Below are positions 26,785-35,700 of a stretch of DNA of 64,000 nt, piece after piece. The notes below the pieces were generated by a model. That model worked only from the letters and a program-made list of their open reading frames with translations, was not told where the DNA came from and made no database searches. Where the stretch lies: positions 1 to 64,000 of the forward strand of contig NZ_LZRN01000018.1 in assembly GCF_001678675.1 (NCBI RefSeq). The letters run 5' to 3'. A program made the translations under genes and the position numbers. Numbering within the stretch: the first letter of the stretch is position 1; each line of letters opens with the position of its first letter. Source of the stretch: Gelidibacter algens (GTDB lineage: Bacteria > Bacteroidota > Bacteroidia > Flavobacteriales > Flavobacteriaceae).

Positions 26785-27154
26785 TTATTAGACCATTTTA
26801 AATGTGTTTCCATAAGTGCTTTTAATTTTTTTCTGAAGGAAATTTAAATGTTTTTTTAATTGAAGACCTTGACTGGATATTGAAAAATGGACTGACATAG
26901 CGCTCTCTTTTCAGCCAACCCAATGTTAAAAAATGAGCCATCCGGACATATCTTATACAGATAAAATAGCCAATTACAATCATGTTGCTTGTTAAGCTCT
27001 TCATTCCAATTTTAGTGATATCTTCAACTGCATGTTATTGCCCAAGTATCAATTAAAAACAATTTAGTTTTCAAAGTTTTAATAAAGTGTCTAATACTTA
27101 ATTCATAGCATGACCAAATTGAGAAATAAATCACTAACGCATAATTGGTAAATT
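26785..27154. other. Gene-free stretch upstream of the two-component system
   Basis: No supported gene is present between the iron operon terminator and the response-regulator box. A short minus-strand frame at 26822-27004 has no family resemblance and is not called. Confidence 0.4.
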
Positions 27155-27210
27155 TTAAGCCAATCTTAAGAAAAACTAAATCTCAACTTAATTAATAAGT
27201 GTAACTTTTG
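27155..27210 (+). promoter_or_regulatory. Box 1: four 11-bp repeats and -7 element before the response regulator
   Basis: TTAAGCCAATC (27155-27165), TTAAGAAAAAC (27166-27176), TAAATCTCAAC (27177-27187) and TTAATTAATAA (27188-27198) are followed by 4 nt and AACTTTTG (27203-27210). The same arrangement with identical spacing occurs at 29250, 32436 and 32644. Tandem 11-bp sites are the usual target of OmpR/PhoB-family regulators, so this is probably the autoregulatory promoter of the gene at 27215. The last element ends 4 nt before the ATG, so the mRNA is probably leaderless. Confidence 0.75.
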
Positions 27211-27214
27211 CCCA

Positions 27215-27883
27215 ATGAGAATTTTAATAGTAGAAGATGAACCAGGTATCTCTAACTTCCTCAAACAAGGTTTGGAAGAAGAGTCTTATGCGGTAGATAT
27301 TGCCGAGGAAGGTAAAAGAGGCCTCCAATTAGCGCTATCTGGAGACTATGATTTGTTGCTTTTAGATTGGATGGTGCCAGGTTTGAGTGGTATTGAAATC
27401 TGTCGGCAATTCAGAACAGCGTTTAGAGATACCCCTATCATTTTTTTAACAGCAAAAGACACGGTTGATGAAACGATCTTCGGACTCCAATCTGGTGCCA
27501 ATGATTATATCAAGAAGCCTTTTAATTTTGAAGAACTTTTAGAGCGCATCAAAGTGCAACTACGCCCAAAATCTGGGGAGCATTCCGTTTTTAAACTCGG
27601 CAACATTACACTAAACACCGCTACACATCAAGTCTTTAAATCTGACGAAGAAATAAGCCTTACTCAAAAAGAATTTGCCTTGTTGGAATATTTAATACGT
27701 AACAAAGGCATCGTCTGCCGGAGAACCCGCATCATCGAAAGTGTTTGGGATATCCATTTTGAATATAACACAGGAGTTATTGACGTATATATTAATGCGC
27801 TTCGGAAAAAATTAAAACTTGGAGAAGATGAAAATTATATACAAACCGTGCGTGGAATTGGCTACGTGGCAAAAGAAATATGA
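27215..27883 (+). CDS. OmpR-family response regulator
   Basis: The 222-residue protein has a receiver domain with the acidic pocket (VEDE, residues 6-9), phospho-acceptor Asp51 (LLLLDWMVP) and Lys in DYIKKPF, and a winged-helix domain of the OmpR type (SLTQKEFALLEYLIRNKG to VDVYINALRKKL-like end, RGIGYVAKE). The kinase gene overlaps its end by 4 bp (ATGA). A tandem-repeat box lies directly upstream, and copies lie before three other transcripts, so it probably controls all four. It resembles CusR/CzcR-type heavy-metal regulators. Confidence 0.92.
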   Translation: MRILIVEDEPGISNFLKQGLEEESYAVDIAEEGKRGLQLALSGDYDLLLLDWMVPGLSGIEICRQFRTAFRDTPIIFLTAKDTVDETIFGLQSGANDYIKKPFNFEELLERIKVQLRPKSGEHSVFKLGNITLNTATHQVFKSDEEISLTQKEFALLEYLIRNKGIVCRRTRIIESVWDIHFEYNTGVIDVYINALRKKLKLGEDENYIQTVRGIGYVAKEI

Positions 27884-29253
27884 ACCTAACTTTTAGAAAT
27901 AGAATTGCATTACATTATATGATAGCCACTGCCTTAATTATGGGCGTGGCTTTTGCCGTTGTTTATTTTGTGGTGCAAGGCACCGTATATCAAAACCTAG
28001 ATAATGACCTTTCTTTTGAAGCTGAAAAGCATACTACTGAAATTATAGTTGTTGGCGATAGCGTAAAAATAATAAATAAACGAGAGTGGGAAGAAAGGGA
28101 GCATGGAGAAGTTCAGGTAAACCCAGTTTTTATTCAAATACTGAACAAAGAAGGCAAGTTCATGGACAAATCGCCAAACCTAAAGGAAGATGTTCTTGTC
28201 TTTAACGCAGAACAGAATTACGGCGGCCACTTCAACGAAGTATTGAATAGCAGAGCCATTAGACAAGTACAGCTGCCTATTGAAGAAAACGGTAAAATCA
28301 AAGGGTTTATTTTGGCGGCCATGTCATTGGAAGCCTCCAGAATGGTGTTACTTAATCTGCGGAATGTGTTGATTATTTCATATTTATTTCTATTGTCAGG
28401 ACTTTATTTTATCTCCAGATATTTGGCAGGTCGTGGCATCATCCCAGTAAAAATTATTACTGAAACAACAAAAAGAATTACAAAAAGTAACTTGAATGAA
28501 AGGGTCGTTTTACCCCAAAACAAAGACGAACTCTACGAATTATCTTCGGGGATCAACCAATTATTACAGCGTATTGAAAGCGCGATTGAACGAGAGCGTC
28601 AATTTACGTCTGACGCTTCACACGAATTGCGGACACCGCTATCAACCTTAAAGGGAACTTTGGAGGTATTGATTCGAAAACCAAGGGAGCGGTCAGAATA
28701 TGAAGATAAAATCAAATTCAGCCTTACAGAAATAGACCGAATGACCGCCATTATAGAACAGCTGTTACTGTTGGCAAGGTTAGATGTCAAATCAATATCG
28801 GTGGATAAACAGCTAGTTGCTTTACCAACCATCATTGACGACATTCTTTCAAGGCATAAGAAACACATATCAGAAAAAAACCTCGCCATAGACTTTCATA
28901 ATGGCGCTACTTTAGAAGCACTCGTGCCGCAATATTATTCAAATTTGATCTTGGAGAACATCATTGGCAATGCCATAAAATATTCTAACGACGCTACCAA
29001 GATACATATAGACATCGCGCTTCTAGACTCAAAAGTTGTTTGTAAAATTCGAGATGAAGGCATAGGCATCAAAAAAGCGGATTTGGATAATTTGTTCAAC
29101 CACTTTTTTAGGTCAGATGCGCTAAACCATAAAAGCATTTTAGGAAACGGTCTAGGACTTTCCATAGCCAAAAAGGCTGCTGATGCTATACAGGCAGAAA
29201 TTCGGGTAGAAAGCGAATTTAACCTAGGGACCACTTTCACCATTCAATTTTAA
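27880..29253 (+). CDS. Sensor histidine kinase (CusS-like)
   Basis: The 457-residue protein has two transmembrane segments (about residues 13-33 and 161-181) flanking a periplasmic sensor of about 130 residues, then HAMP (to about 235), HisKA with His248 in FTSDASHELRTPLSTLK and an HATPase domain (N-box NIIGNAIKYSND, G-boxes DEGIGIKKADL and GNGLGLSIAKK). The periplasmic part has no obvious metal-binding His/Cys cluster. The stop codon lies within box 2 (29250-29305), so the downstream promoter overlaps the end of this gene. Confidence 0.92.
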   Translation: MNLTFRNRIALHYMIATALIMGVAFAVVYFVVQGTVYQNLDNDLSFEAEKHTTEIIVVGDSVKIINKREWEEREHGEVQVNPVFIQILNKEGKFMDKSPNLKEDVLVFNAEQNYGGHFNEVLNSRAIRQVQLPIEENGKIKGFILAAMSLEASRMVLLNLRNVLIISYLFLLSGLYFISRYLAGRGIIPVKIITETTKRITKSNLNERVVLPQNKDELYELSSGINQLLQRIESAIERERQFTSDASHELRTPLSTLKGTLEVLIRKPRERSEYEDKIKFSLTEIDRMTAIIEQLLLLARLDVKSISVDKQLVALPTIIDDILSRHKKHISEKNLAIDFHNGATLEALVPQYYSNLILENIIGNAIKYSNDATKIHIDIALLDSKVVCKIRDEGIGIKKADLDNLFNHFFRSDALNHKSILGNGLGLSIAKKAADAIQAEIRVESEFNLGTTFTIQF

Positions 29254-29305
29254 GCCAATCTTAAGAATCACTTTAGAAAATCTTTAAATTCTGAAACTAC
29301 TTTTG
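29250..29305 (+). promoter_or_regulatory. Box 2: promoter of the thioredoxin/ApbE operon
   Basis: TTAAGCCAATC (29250-29260), TTAAGAATCAC (29261-29271), TTTAGAAAATC (29272-29282) and TTTAAATTCTG (29283-29293), then AAAC and TACTTTTG (29298-29305), which matches TAnnTTTG. Box 2 begins inside the kinase stop codon. There is no TTG at -33, so the promoter probably needs the regulator bound on the repeats. Confidence 0.8.
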
Positions 29306-29306
29306 T

Positions 29307-29332
29307 CAGGTTAATAGCTCTAAATTAACCTG
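29307..29332 (+). promoter_or_regulatory. Leader hairpin before the thioredoxin gene
   Basis: CAGGTTAAT (29307-29315) and ATTAACCTG (29324-29332) form a perfect 9-bp stem with an 8-nt loop, ending 7 nt before the start codon at 29340. In the transcript from box 2 it would sit at the ribosome entry site and could control translation. Its left arm and loop share GGTTAATAGCT with the candidate small RNA at 32498-32617. Confidence 0.6.
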
Positions 29333-29339
29333 AAATACT

Positions 29340-29774
29340 ATGAAAAACATACTCATTGTCTTCACCTTGATGATTTCTTCAATGGTCTCTGCCCAGAATT
29401 GGGAAACTAATTGGATCATTGCATCGGCAAAAGCAGAAAAGAACAAACAAAACGTAGTCTTGGTGTTTTCAGGATCAGACTGGTGTGCACCGTGTATTAA
29501 ATTGGACAAAGAAATTTGGAGTACGCCTAAATTTCAAGAACTTTCAAAAGACTCCTTTGTAATGTTGAGAGCAGATTTTCCTCGCAGAGGCAAAAATGCA
29601 TTAACCAAAGACCAACAGGACCATAATAATAGTCTGGCTGAAAAATATAACCAAAATGGATACTTTCCATACGTGGTTGTTTTAAATTCAAAAGGTAAGG
29701 TTTTAGGAAGTTTAGGGTACCAAAAAACAACCCCAGAATTGTATTTCAAAAAACTCAAAGCACTTGAAAAATAG
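29340..29774 (+). CDS. Exported thioredoxin-family protein
   Basis: The 144-residue protein has a signal peptide (residues 1-18) and a thioredoxin fold with the redox-active WCAPC (Cys49 and Cys52) in FSGSDWCAPCIKLDKEI, plus the cis-Pro region YFPYVVVLN. It is shorter than DsbA and of the type called thioredoxin-like or DUF255-related in flavobacteria. It should reduce or oxidise envelope thiols. It is first in an operon with ApbE, DUF4266 and DUF3570, and its end overlaps the ApbE gene by 11 bp. Confidence 0.88.
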   Translation: MKNILIVFTLMISSMVSAQNWETNWIIASAKAEKNKQNVVLVFSGSDWCAPCIKLDKEIWSTPKFQELSKDSFVMLRADFPRRGKNALTKDQQDHNNSLAEKYNQNGYFPYVVVLNSKGKVLGSLGYQKTTPELYFKKLKALEK

Positions 29775-30753
29775 TCTTTTTATAATCGCATTTATCATAA
29801 CATCTTTGGCTACTGCTCAAGAAGTCGTTGTCAAAACGGTTAAACTTATGGGAAGTCGTTTTGACCTCACTGTTGTGGCAAAAGATTCTACCCAATGTTA
29901 TGAATATATTGATCTCGCCATAAACGAAATTTCTAGAATTGAAAAACTTATTTCCTCTTGGGACAAAAACTCACAGACCTCCGAAATCAATAGAAATGCA
30001 GGAATAAAGCCTGTGGTCGTTGATGATGAGTTGTTTCGGCTTATAGAACGCGCCATAAAAATTTCAAAACTAACCAACGGCGCCTTTGACATCAGTTATG
30101 CCTCAATGGATAAAGTTTGGTTTTTTGATGGCAGTATGACAGAGATGCCAGCTGAAGAAGACATCAAGAAATCAGTAGAAAAAGTAGGTTATCAAAATAT
30201 CATTCTAGATGAATCCACACATTCCGTATTTCTAAAATTAGAAGGAATGAAAATAGGGTTTGGAGCTATTGGCAAAGGGTATGCAGCAGATAAAGCCAAA
30301 GCATTATTGCAAAGCAAAGGCGCAACCGCTGGGATTATAAATGCTTCTGGCGATTTAAACACCTGGGGCAAACAGCCTAACGGAAAAGATTGGATGGTGG
30401 CCATTACCAATCCTTTAAATAAAGAAAAAGTCTTTTCATGGATGCCTGTCTATAATAGCGCCGTAGTGACTTCTGGGAACTATGAAAAATATGTACGGTT
30501 CAATAACACCTTATACACGCATATTATTGACCCAAGAACCGGATATCCAGCCACTGGAATTTTAAGCGTCACCATTTTCACAAAGACCGCTGAACTTGCT
30601 GATGCTTTGGCAACGTCCATTTTTGTAATGGGTGTTGACACTGGCTTGGATTTTATCAACCAATTAAAGGGCGTTGAATGCATCATCGTTGATAAGGACA
30701 ATAACATTATTACCTCAAAACATATAGAATTAAATCCAATTAAAAATGATTAA
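29764..30753 (+). CDS. apbE: FAD:protein FMN transferase (ApbE family)
   Basis: The 329-residue protein starts at a TTG overlapping the thioredoxin gene and has a signal peptide (about residues 1-18). ApbE marks are MGSRFDLTVVAKDS, ISSWDKNSQTSEINRNAG (Ser-Glu-Ile-Asn motif), GFGAIGKGYAADKAK, INASGDLNTWG and THIIDPRTGYPA, with the Mg-binding Asp/Thr region ELADALATSIFVMG. The enzyme transfers FMN from FAD to a Ser/Thr of an exported partner. No classical FMN-binding acceptor domain is encoded in the window, so the target is unknown. The next gene overlaps by 8 bp. Confidence 0.92.
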   Translation: MKNSLFIIAFIITSLATAQEVVVKTVKLMGSRFDLTVVAKDSTQCYEYIDLAINEISRIEKLISSWDKNSQTSEINRNAGIKPVVVDDELFRLIERAIKISKLTNGAFDISYASMDKVWFFDGSMTEMPAEEDIKKSVEKVGYQNIILDESTHSVFLKLEGMKIGFGAIGKGYAADKAKALLQSKGATAGIINASGDLNTWGKQPNGKDWMVAITNPLNKEKVFSWMPVYNSAVVTSGNYEKYVRFNNTLYTHIIDPRTGYPATGILSVTIFTKTAELADALATSIFVMGVDTGLDFINQLKGVECIIVDKDNNIITSKHIELNPIKND

Positions 30754-30958
30754 AAAAACAGTAGTACTAATAGGTATCGTAACAACAATGACGTCTTGTG
30801 TTGCCGTTAAAGAATACGAGAAAGTAAATATCAGTGACCCTGATATGGCATTGTCACAAAGAAAAATAGACAGGTTTGAAACCAACTTTCAAGTCTATAG
30901 GGAAGCTGCGGCTGGCGCCAACGGCGGAAAATCTGGTGGTGGATGCGGGTGTAATTAA
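30746..30958 (+). CDS. DUF4266 lipoprotein
   Basis: The 70-residue protein has a lipoprotein signal (TMTSC near residue 18) and a C-terminus rich in Gly ending GGGCGCN, the hallmark of DUF4266. The middle reads ISDPDMALSQRKIDRFETNF, also typical (a conserved M-x-L or M-x-x helix). Its start overlaps the end of apbE. Relatives lie beside ApbE, thioredoxin-type and DUF3570 genes in many bacteria, as here. The CGC-N end could bind metal or a cofactor, but no function is established. Confidence 0.85.
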   Translation: MIKKTVVLIGIVTTMTSCVAVKEYEKVNISDPDMALSQRKIDRFETNFQVYREAAAGANGGKSGGGCGCN

Positions 30959-30973
30959 TTAACAACAAAGAAA

Positions 30974-32367
30974 TTGAAAAAAATAGTCAGTATTGCTGTT
31001 CTTCTTATAATTTTTGGAAAAATAACGGCGCAACAAGATTCTACAAAAGTCTATAAAAAACGGGTATTAGAAACTACTGAAGTAGATTTTCTAACAAGTT
31101 ACTATGTGCAAGATGGAACTAATGCGTCTGTAACCGGAGGGATCGGAAACGAACATTTAACCGATTTTACGCCTACCATCATCGTGAGTATTCCTTTGAA
31201 TGCAGATGATGTTGTTACCGTAGATGCCGGAATTTCAACCTACACCTCTGCATCATCCAGTAACGGGAATCCTTTTGATGGTGCAGCGACTGCTAATGGA
31301 CCTACAGGGACTCCGTGGGTAGCGTCTTCAGGTGCTTCGAGACAAGATACTTGGGCAAGTGTGGGTGTTGATTACTCGCATAGTTCTGATAGCAGAAATA
31401 CCGTTTGGAACGTTGATGCGTCCTTTGCCACCGAATATGATTATTCCTCCATAGGCTTTGGTGGTGGTGTAACCCAACTTTTTAATGAAAAAACACAACG
31501 GTTGGTGTGAGCGCCAAAGTGTATCTAGATGCTTGGAGACCAATTTATCCTACTGAATTAAAAGCCTATGCCGATACCAACGGAAATTTGAACGATGGCT
31601 TTTTTCAGGGGGTCACTATTTTAGACCAAAATGGAAATGCAAGCGGCAATTGGCGTCCCGCAAACGGATTTGGTTTGATTCAAGATAAATCTCGAAATTC
31701 ATATTCCGCCTCCTTCAGTTTTTCACAAATATTAAGTAAGAATGCTCAACTATCAGTGTTTGTAGATGTGGTAAAACAACAAGGTTGGTTGGCAAACCCT
31801 TTGCAGCGGGTTTATTTTGGCGATGTTCCCAATTATTATATTGGCAACTCGGCAAGCATCCCTAATTACACATCGCCAACCAATACAGACGTGTTTCAAT
31901 TGGCAGATGATATTGAACGACTTCCTGATAGCAGATTTAAAGTTCCAATTGGATTGCGTTTAAATTATTTTATCAATGAAACCTTTGCATTGCGAACCTA
32001 TTACCGCTATTATTTTGATGATTGGGGCGTATCTGCCCATACCGCAAATATAGAACTGCCTATTAAAATCTCTGATAAATTCACCCTGTACCCATCCTTT
32101 AGGTATTACAGTCAAACACAAGCAGATTATTTTGCACCCTTCGATGAGAACTTATCTACAAGTGCCTATTACACTTCAGATTATGATTTATCGAAATTCA
32201 GTGCCAACCAATATGGCTTCGGAATAAGCTATACCGATATTTTTACAAAATTTCACATTTCAAAATTTGGATTGAAAAGTATCGATTTAAAATATGCCAA
32301 TTATAAACGGAACACGGGTTTAAAAGCCAACATTGTGTCTCTCGGGCTAAAATTTTTGATGGATTAA
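30974..32367 (+). pseudogene. DUF3570 outer-membrane protein, frameshifted at an A-run
   Basis: The first frame (TTG start, signal peptide MKKIVSIAVLLIIFGKITAQ) runs to 31510 and the second, overlapping, from 31507 to 32367; together they give about 464 residues, the size of one DUF3570 protein. At 31488-31493 the run is GAAAAAACAC with six As; seven would restore FNEKNTTVGVSAKVYLDAW as one frame. The second part carries barrel-like strands (YNYFINETFALRTYYRYYFDD, an inference). So the gene is broken by one base, or the sequence has a homopolymer error. DUF3570 is the last gene of this operon. Confidence 0.8.
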
Positions 32368-32435
32368 GTTATATTTTTTTTACCTAAAATGACGGCAATT
32401 TGTAATAGTCAAAAGCTTGATTTTACTTTAAATAT

Positions 32436-32491
32436 TTAAGCCAATCTTAATACGGTCTTTAGACAATTATTAAAATTCACATCTACTTTTA
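32436..32491 (+). promoter_or_regulatory. Box 3: promoter of a candidate small RNA
   Basis: TTAAGCCAATC (32436-32446), TTAATACGGTC (32447-32457), TTTAGACAATT (32458-32468), ATTAAAATTCA (32469-32479), then CATC and TACTTTTA (32484-32491). Geometry is identical to boxes 1, 2 and 4. The only downstream transcribed feature before a strong terminator is a short stretch without an ATG frame. Confidence 0.7.
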
Positions 32492-32497
32492 TATTTG

Positions 32498-32617
32498 AAT
32501 TAGCAATACCACATTTGAAAAGGAATTTATATCGTCTCTTAACCTTTAATTTTTTGTTAGTGTCAATTGGTTAATAGCTGCAAAGGCCCTGAATACTTTT
32601 TCGGGGCTTTTGTTTTT
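32498..32617 (+). ncRNA. Candidate regulator-controlled small RNA, about 120 nt
   Basis: A start about 6 nt after the -7 element of box 3 would produce an RNA ending at the terminator at 32582-32617. No ATG frame exists within it; the only possible frame is a TTG-started 19-codon peptide. It contains TTAACC (32539-32544) and GGTTAATAGCT (32569-32579), which could pair with each other, and the latter is identical to part of the leader hairpin of the thioredoxin gene. The 5' end is predicted, not seen. Confidence 0.6.
32582..32617 (+). terminator. Strong intrinsic terminator after box 3
   Basis: AAAGGCCCTGAA (32582-32593) pairs with TTCGGGGCTTTT (32600-32611) over 12 positions, including two G-U pairs, with a 6-nt loop and then GTTTTT. 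It lies about 90-120 bp after box 3 and 27 bp before box 4, so it separates the two transcripts. Confidence 0.85.
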
Positions 32618-32643
32618 AATGGGATAGCCTAAAAAAATCTTTT

Positions 32644-32699
32644 TTAAGCCAATCTTAAGAAACCGTTTAGATGGGTTTTAGATACGCCAGATACTTTTG
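32644..32699 (+). promoter_or_regulatory. Box 4: promoter of the RND efflux operon
   Basis: TTAAGCCAATC (32644-32654), TTAAGAAACCG (32655-32665), TTTAGATGGGT (32666-32676) and TTTAGATACGC (32677-32687), then CAGA and TACTTTTG (32692-32699). The start codon of the pump gene is at 32729, giving a leader of about 25 nt. The third and fourth repeats both read TTTAGAT. This is the clearest of the four boxes. Confidence 0.8.
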
Positions 32700-32728
32700 C
32701 GGTATTAGATTCAATAAACCACCCAAAA

Positions 32729-35700
32729 ATGTTAGAACGTATTATCCAGTACAGTATCCATCACAAACTAATCGTGCTGTTATTTACCGCAGGAATCGTT
32801 GGCTTTGGTTTGTATTCCCTCTTAAATATCCCAATTGGTGCAGTGCCTGACGTGACCAATAATCAGGTGCAGGTCATAACAACCTCAAGAAATTTAGCAA
32901 CTGAAGATGTTGAGAAATTTTTGACCTATCCGGTGGAGCTAGAGATGGCAAATTTGCCAGGGGTTAAAGAAATTCGTTCGATATCAAAGTTCGGTTTATC
33001 TGTAGTTACAGTGGTTTTCGATGATAATTTAGGCACCTACCTACCGCGTCAGCTTATCGCAGAGAAAATAAAAAATGCCGAAGAAAAAATTCCTGCAGGC
33101 TTTGGTAAACCTTTTATGGGACCTGTTTCCACTGGTCTGGGCGAGATATATCAATATGTAATTGATGTTGATGCCGAACACAAAGCACAGTATTCATTAT
33201 CTGATGTGCGTACCATTCAGGATTGGGTGGTAAAACGTCAACTTTCTGGCATTCCTGGAGTGGTAGAAGTGAATACTTGGGGAGGCCATCTAAAAACCTA
33301 TGAAGTCGCAATTAATCCTGAACGGCTTCGTGCTATGGACGTTTCCATCTTTGAAGTGTTCAGTGCCCTTGAAAAAAACAATAGCGTTGCTGGAGGCGGT
33401 TATATCGAGAAAGCAAATGAAAGTTACTTTATCAGGGGCGAAGGCCTCGTTAGTTCGATTCAAGATATCGAAGATATTGTAGTGACAAGTAAAGCAAACG
33501 TACCCGTTTATGTTAGAGATATTGCCACAGTAGGTTTTGGTCATGCCAACCGTTTTGGTGCAATCACAGGAAACGGCGAAGGCGAAAAAGTATTGGGGCA
33601 GGTCATGATGCTAAAAGATGCCAACTCTAATGCGGTTATTGAAGCTGTAAAAGAGCGTGTGGCGGAAATACAATCCTCATTGCCTCCCGGCATTTCTATC
33701 AACCCTTTTCTTGAGCGAAGCGAACTGATTGCTAAAACCACGTTTACCATTGCTGAAAATCTGATTTTAGGTTGTTTAATTGTGATTTTCGTGGTCGTGC
33801 TACTTTTAGGCAATCTGCGTTCTGGATTGGTAGTTGCTTCCGTGATTCCTTTATGTCTGCTATTTGCCCTTTCATTGATGTACATCTTCGGTGTAGATGC
33901 CAACTTGATGAGTTTAGGGGCGATTGACTTTGGGATCATCATCGATGGCGCGGTCATTATTGTTGAATTTATAGCCTTCAAAATTACCAGTCAGCGTGCT
34001 AAATTATTGGCACTTCCAAAAAACGAAAGACAAGGTTTAATCGATCAAATCACATATCAAGGGGCGACAAAAATGATGAACTCTGCCGTATTTGGACAAT
34101 TGATCATCATCATCGTTTTTATCCCTATCCTTTCCTTGGTAAATGTTGAAGGCAAGATGTTCCGCCCAATGGCTTTGGTATTCTGTTTTGCCCTTATCGG
34201 TGCAATGGTTTTGTGCTTTACTTACATACCCGTAATGGCTTCTATGTTCATCAAACCGACCAATACCGAAAAGAAAACTATTTCATCCAGATTAATGGGC
34301 TTTCTAGAAAGTAAATACGAGCCTACCATTTCTTGGGCATTACGCCAAAAGAAATTGGTTTTGGGCTTGGCAGTAGCGCTCTTGGTGTTTACCGCATTTC
34401 TATTTACAAGGATGGGAGGCGAATTCGTACCCACTTTGGACGAGGGCGACTTTGTGATCCAGCCAGTTTTAAAGACGGGAACCTCGTTAAGCAAAACTAT
34501 TGAAGCCACCACCCGAATGGAGAACATATTATTAAGATTTCCAGAAGTGGAACAAGTGGTCAGCAGGATTGGTGCTGCTGAAGTACCTACCGATCCAATG
34601 TCTATGGAAGAAAGTGATGTGATCATCAAATTAAAACCGAAAGGCGAATGGGAATCTGCCAAGACCAAAGACGAACTGGCCGATAAATTTAAAGAAGCCT
34701 TATCGGAAATCGCTGGCGTAGATTTTGAATTTACCCAACCCATTGAAATGCGATTCAACGAGTTGATTACAGGCGTGCGTGCAGATTTGGCCATCAAGGT
34801 TTTTGGCGAAGATTTAGATATCCTTTATAATAAGGCTTTGGAAATTGAAAAAGCGATCCAAAATGTGGAAGGAGCTGCTGATATTTCTGTAGAAAAAACT
34901 GCCGGACTGCCCCAAATGACGGTAAAATATGACCGTCAAAAAATTGCAAAATACGGGTTGAACATTGAGGATTTAAACAAGGTCATCACCATAGGTTTTG
35001 CGGGAATGACCGCAGGAACCGTTTTTGAAGGAGAAAAGCAATTTGATTTGGTGCTTCGTTATGATAAAGCGCATAGAAAGAATATTGAAAATATAGAAAC
35101 AGCGTCGGTACCTCTTTCTGATGGCACAAAATTACCATTGAGCGAATTCGCTAAAATAAGCTATACCAAAGGGCCAGCAAAAATTTCGCGTGACGATACC
35201 AAACGACGTATCGTAGTTGGTGTGAATGTGCGTAACCGAGATTTAGAATCGGTAGTTAAGGATGTTCAAACCATTATTGAAAGGGATATTAAGTTGCCAA
35301 CTGGTTATTCTGTAAGCTATGGCGGCCAATTTGAAAATCTTCGCACAGCAACGGCAAGATTAAAAATAGCAGTGCCTATTGCACTCGTCTTGATTTTTGT
35401 GTTACTCTACTTTGCTTTCGATTCTGTAAAGGAAGCTTTAATGATTTATAGTGCAATTCCGCTATCTGCTATTGGAGGTGTGATGTTACTCTATATACGA
35501 GACCTGCCTTTTAGTATTTCAGCTGGTGTTGGTTTTATTGCGCTTTTTGGAATTGCTGTTTTAAACGGTATTGTATTGATTGAAGAATTTAAGGAACTCA
35601 AAGCACACGGGGTTAGCAATATTAACAAGCGAATTTTAATGGGAACAAAAAACAGATTACGTCCTGTATTATTGACAGCAGCAGCGGCAGCTTTAGGATT

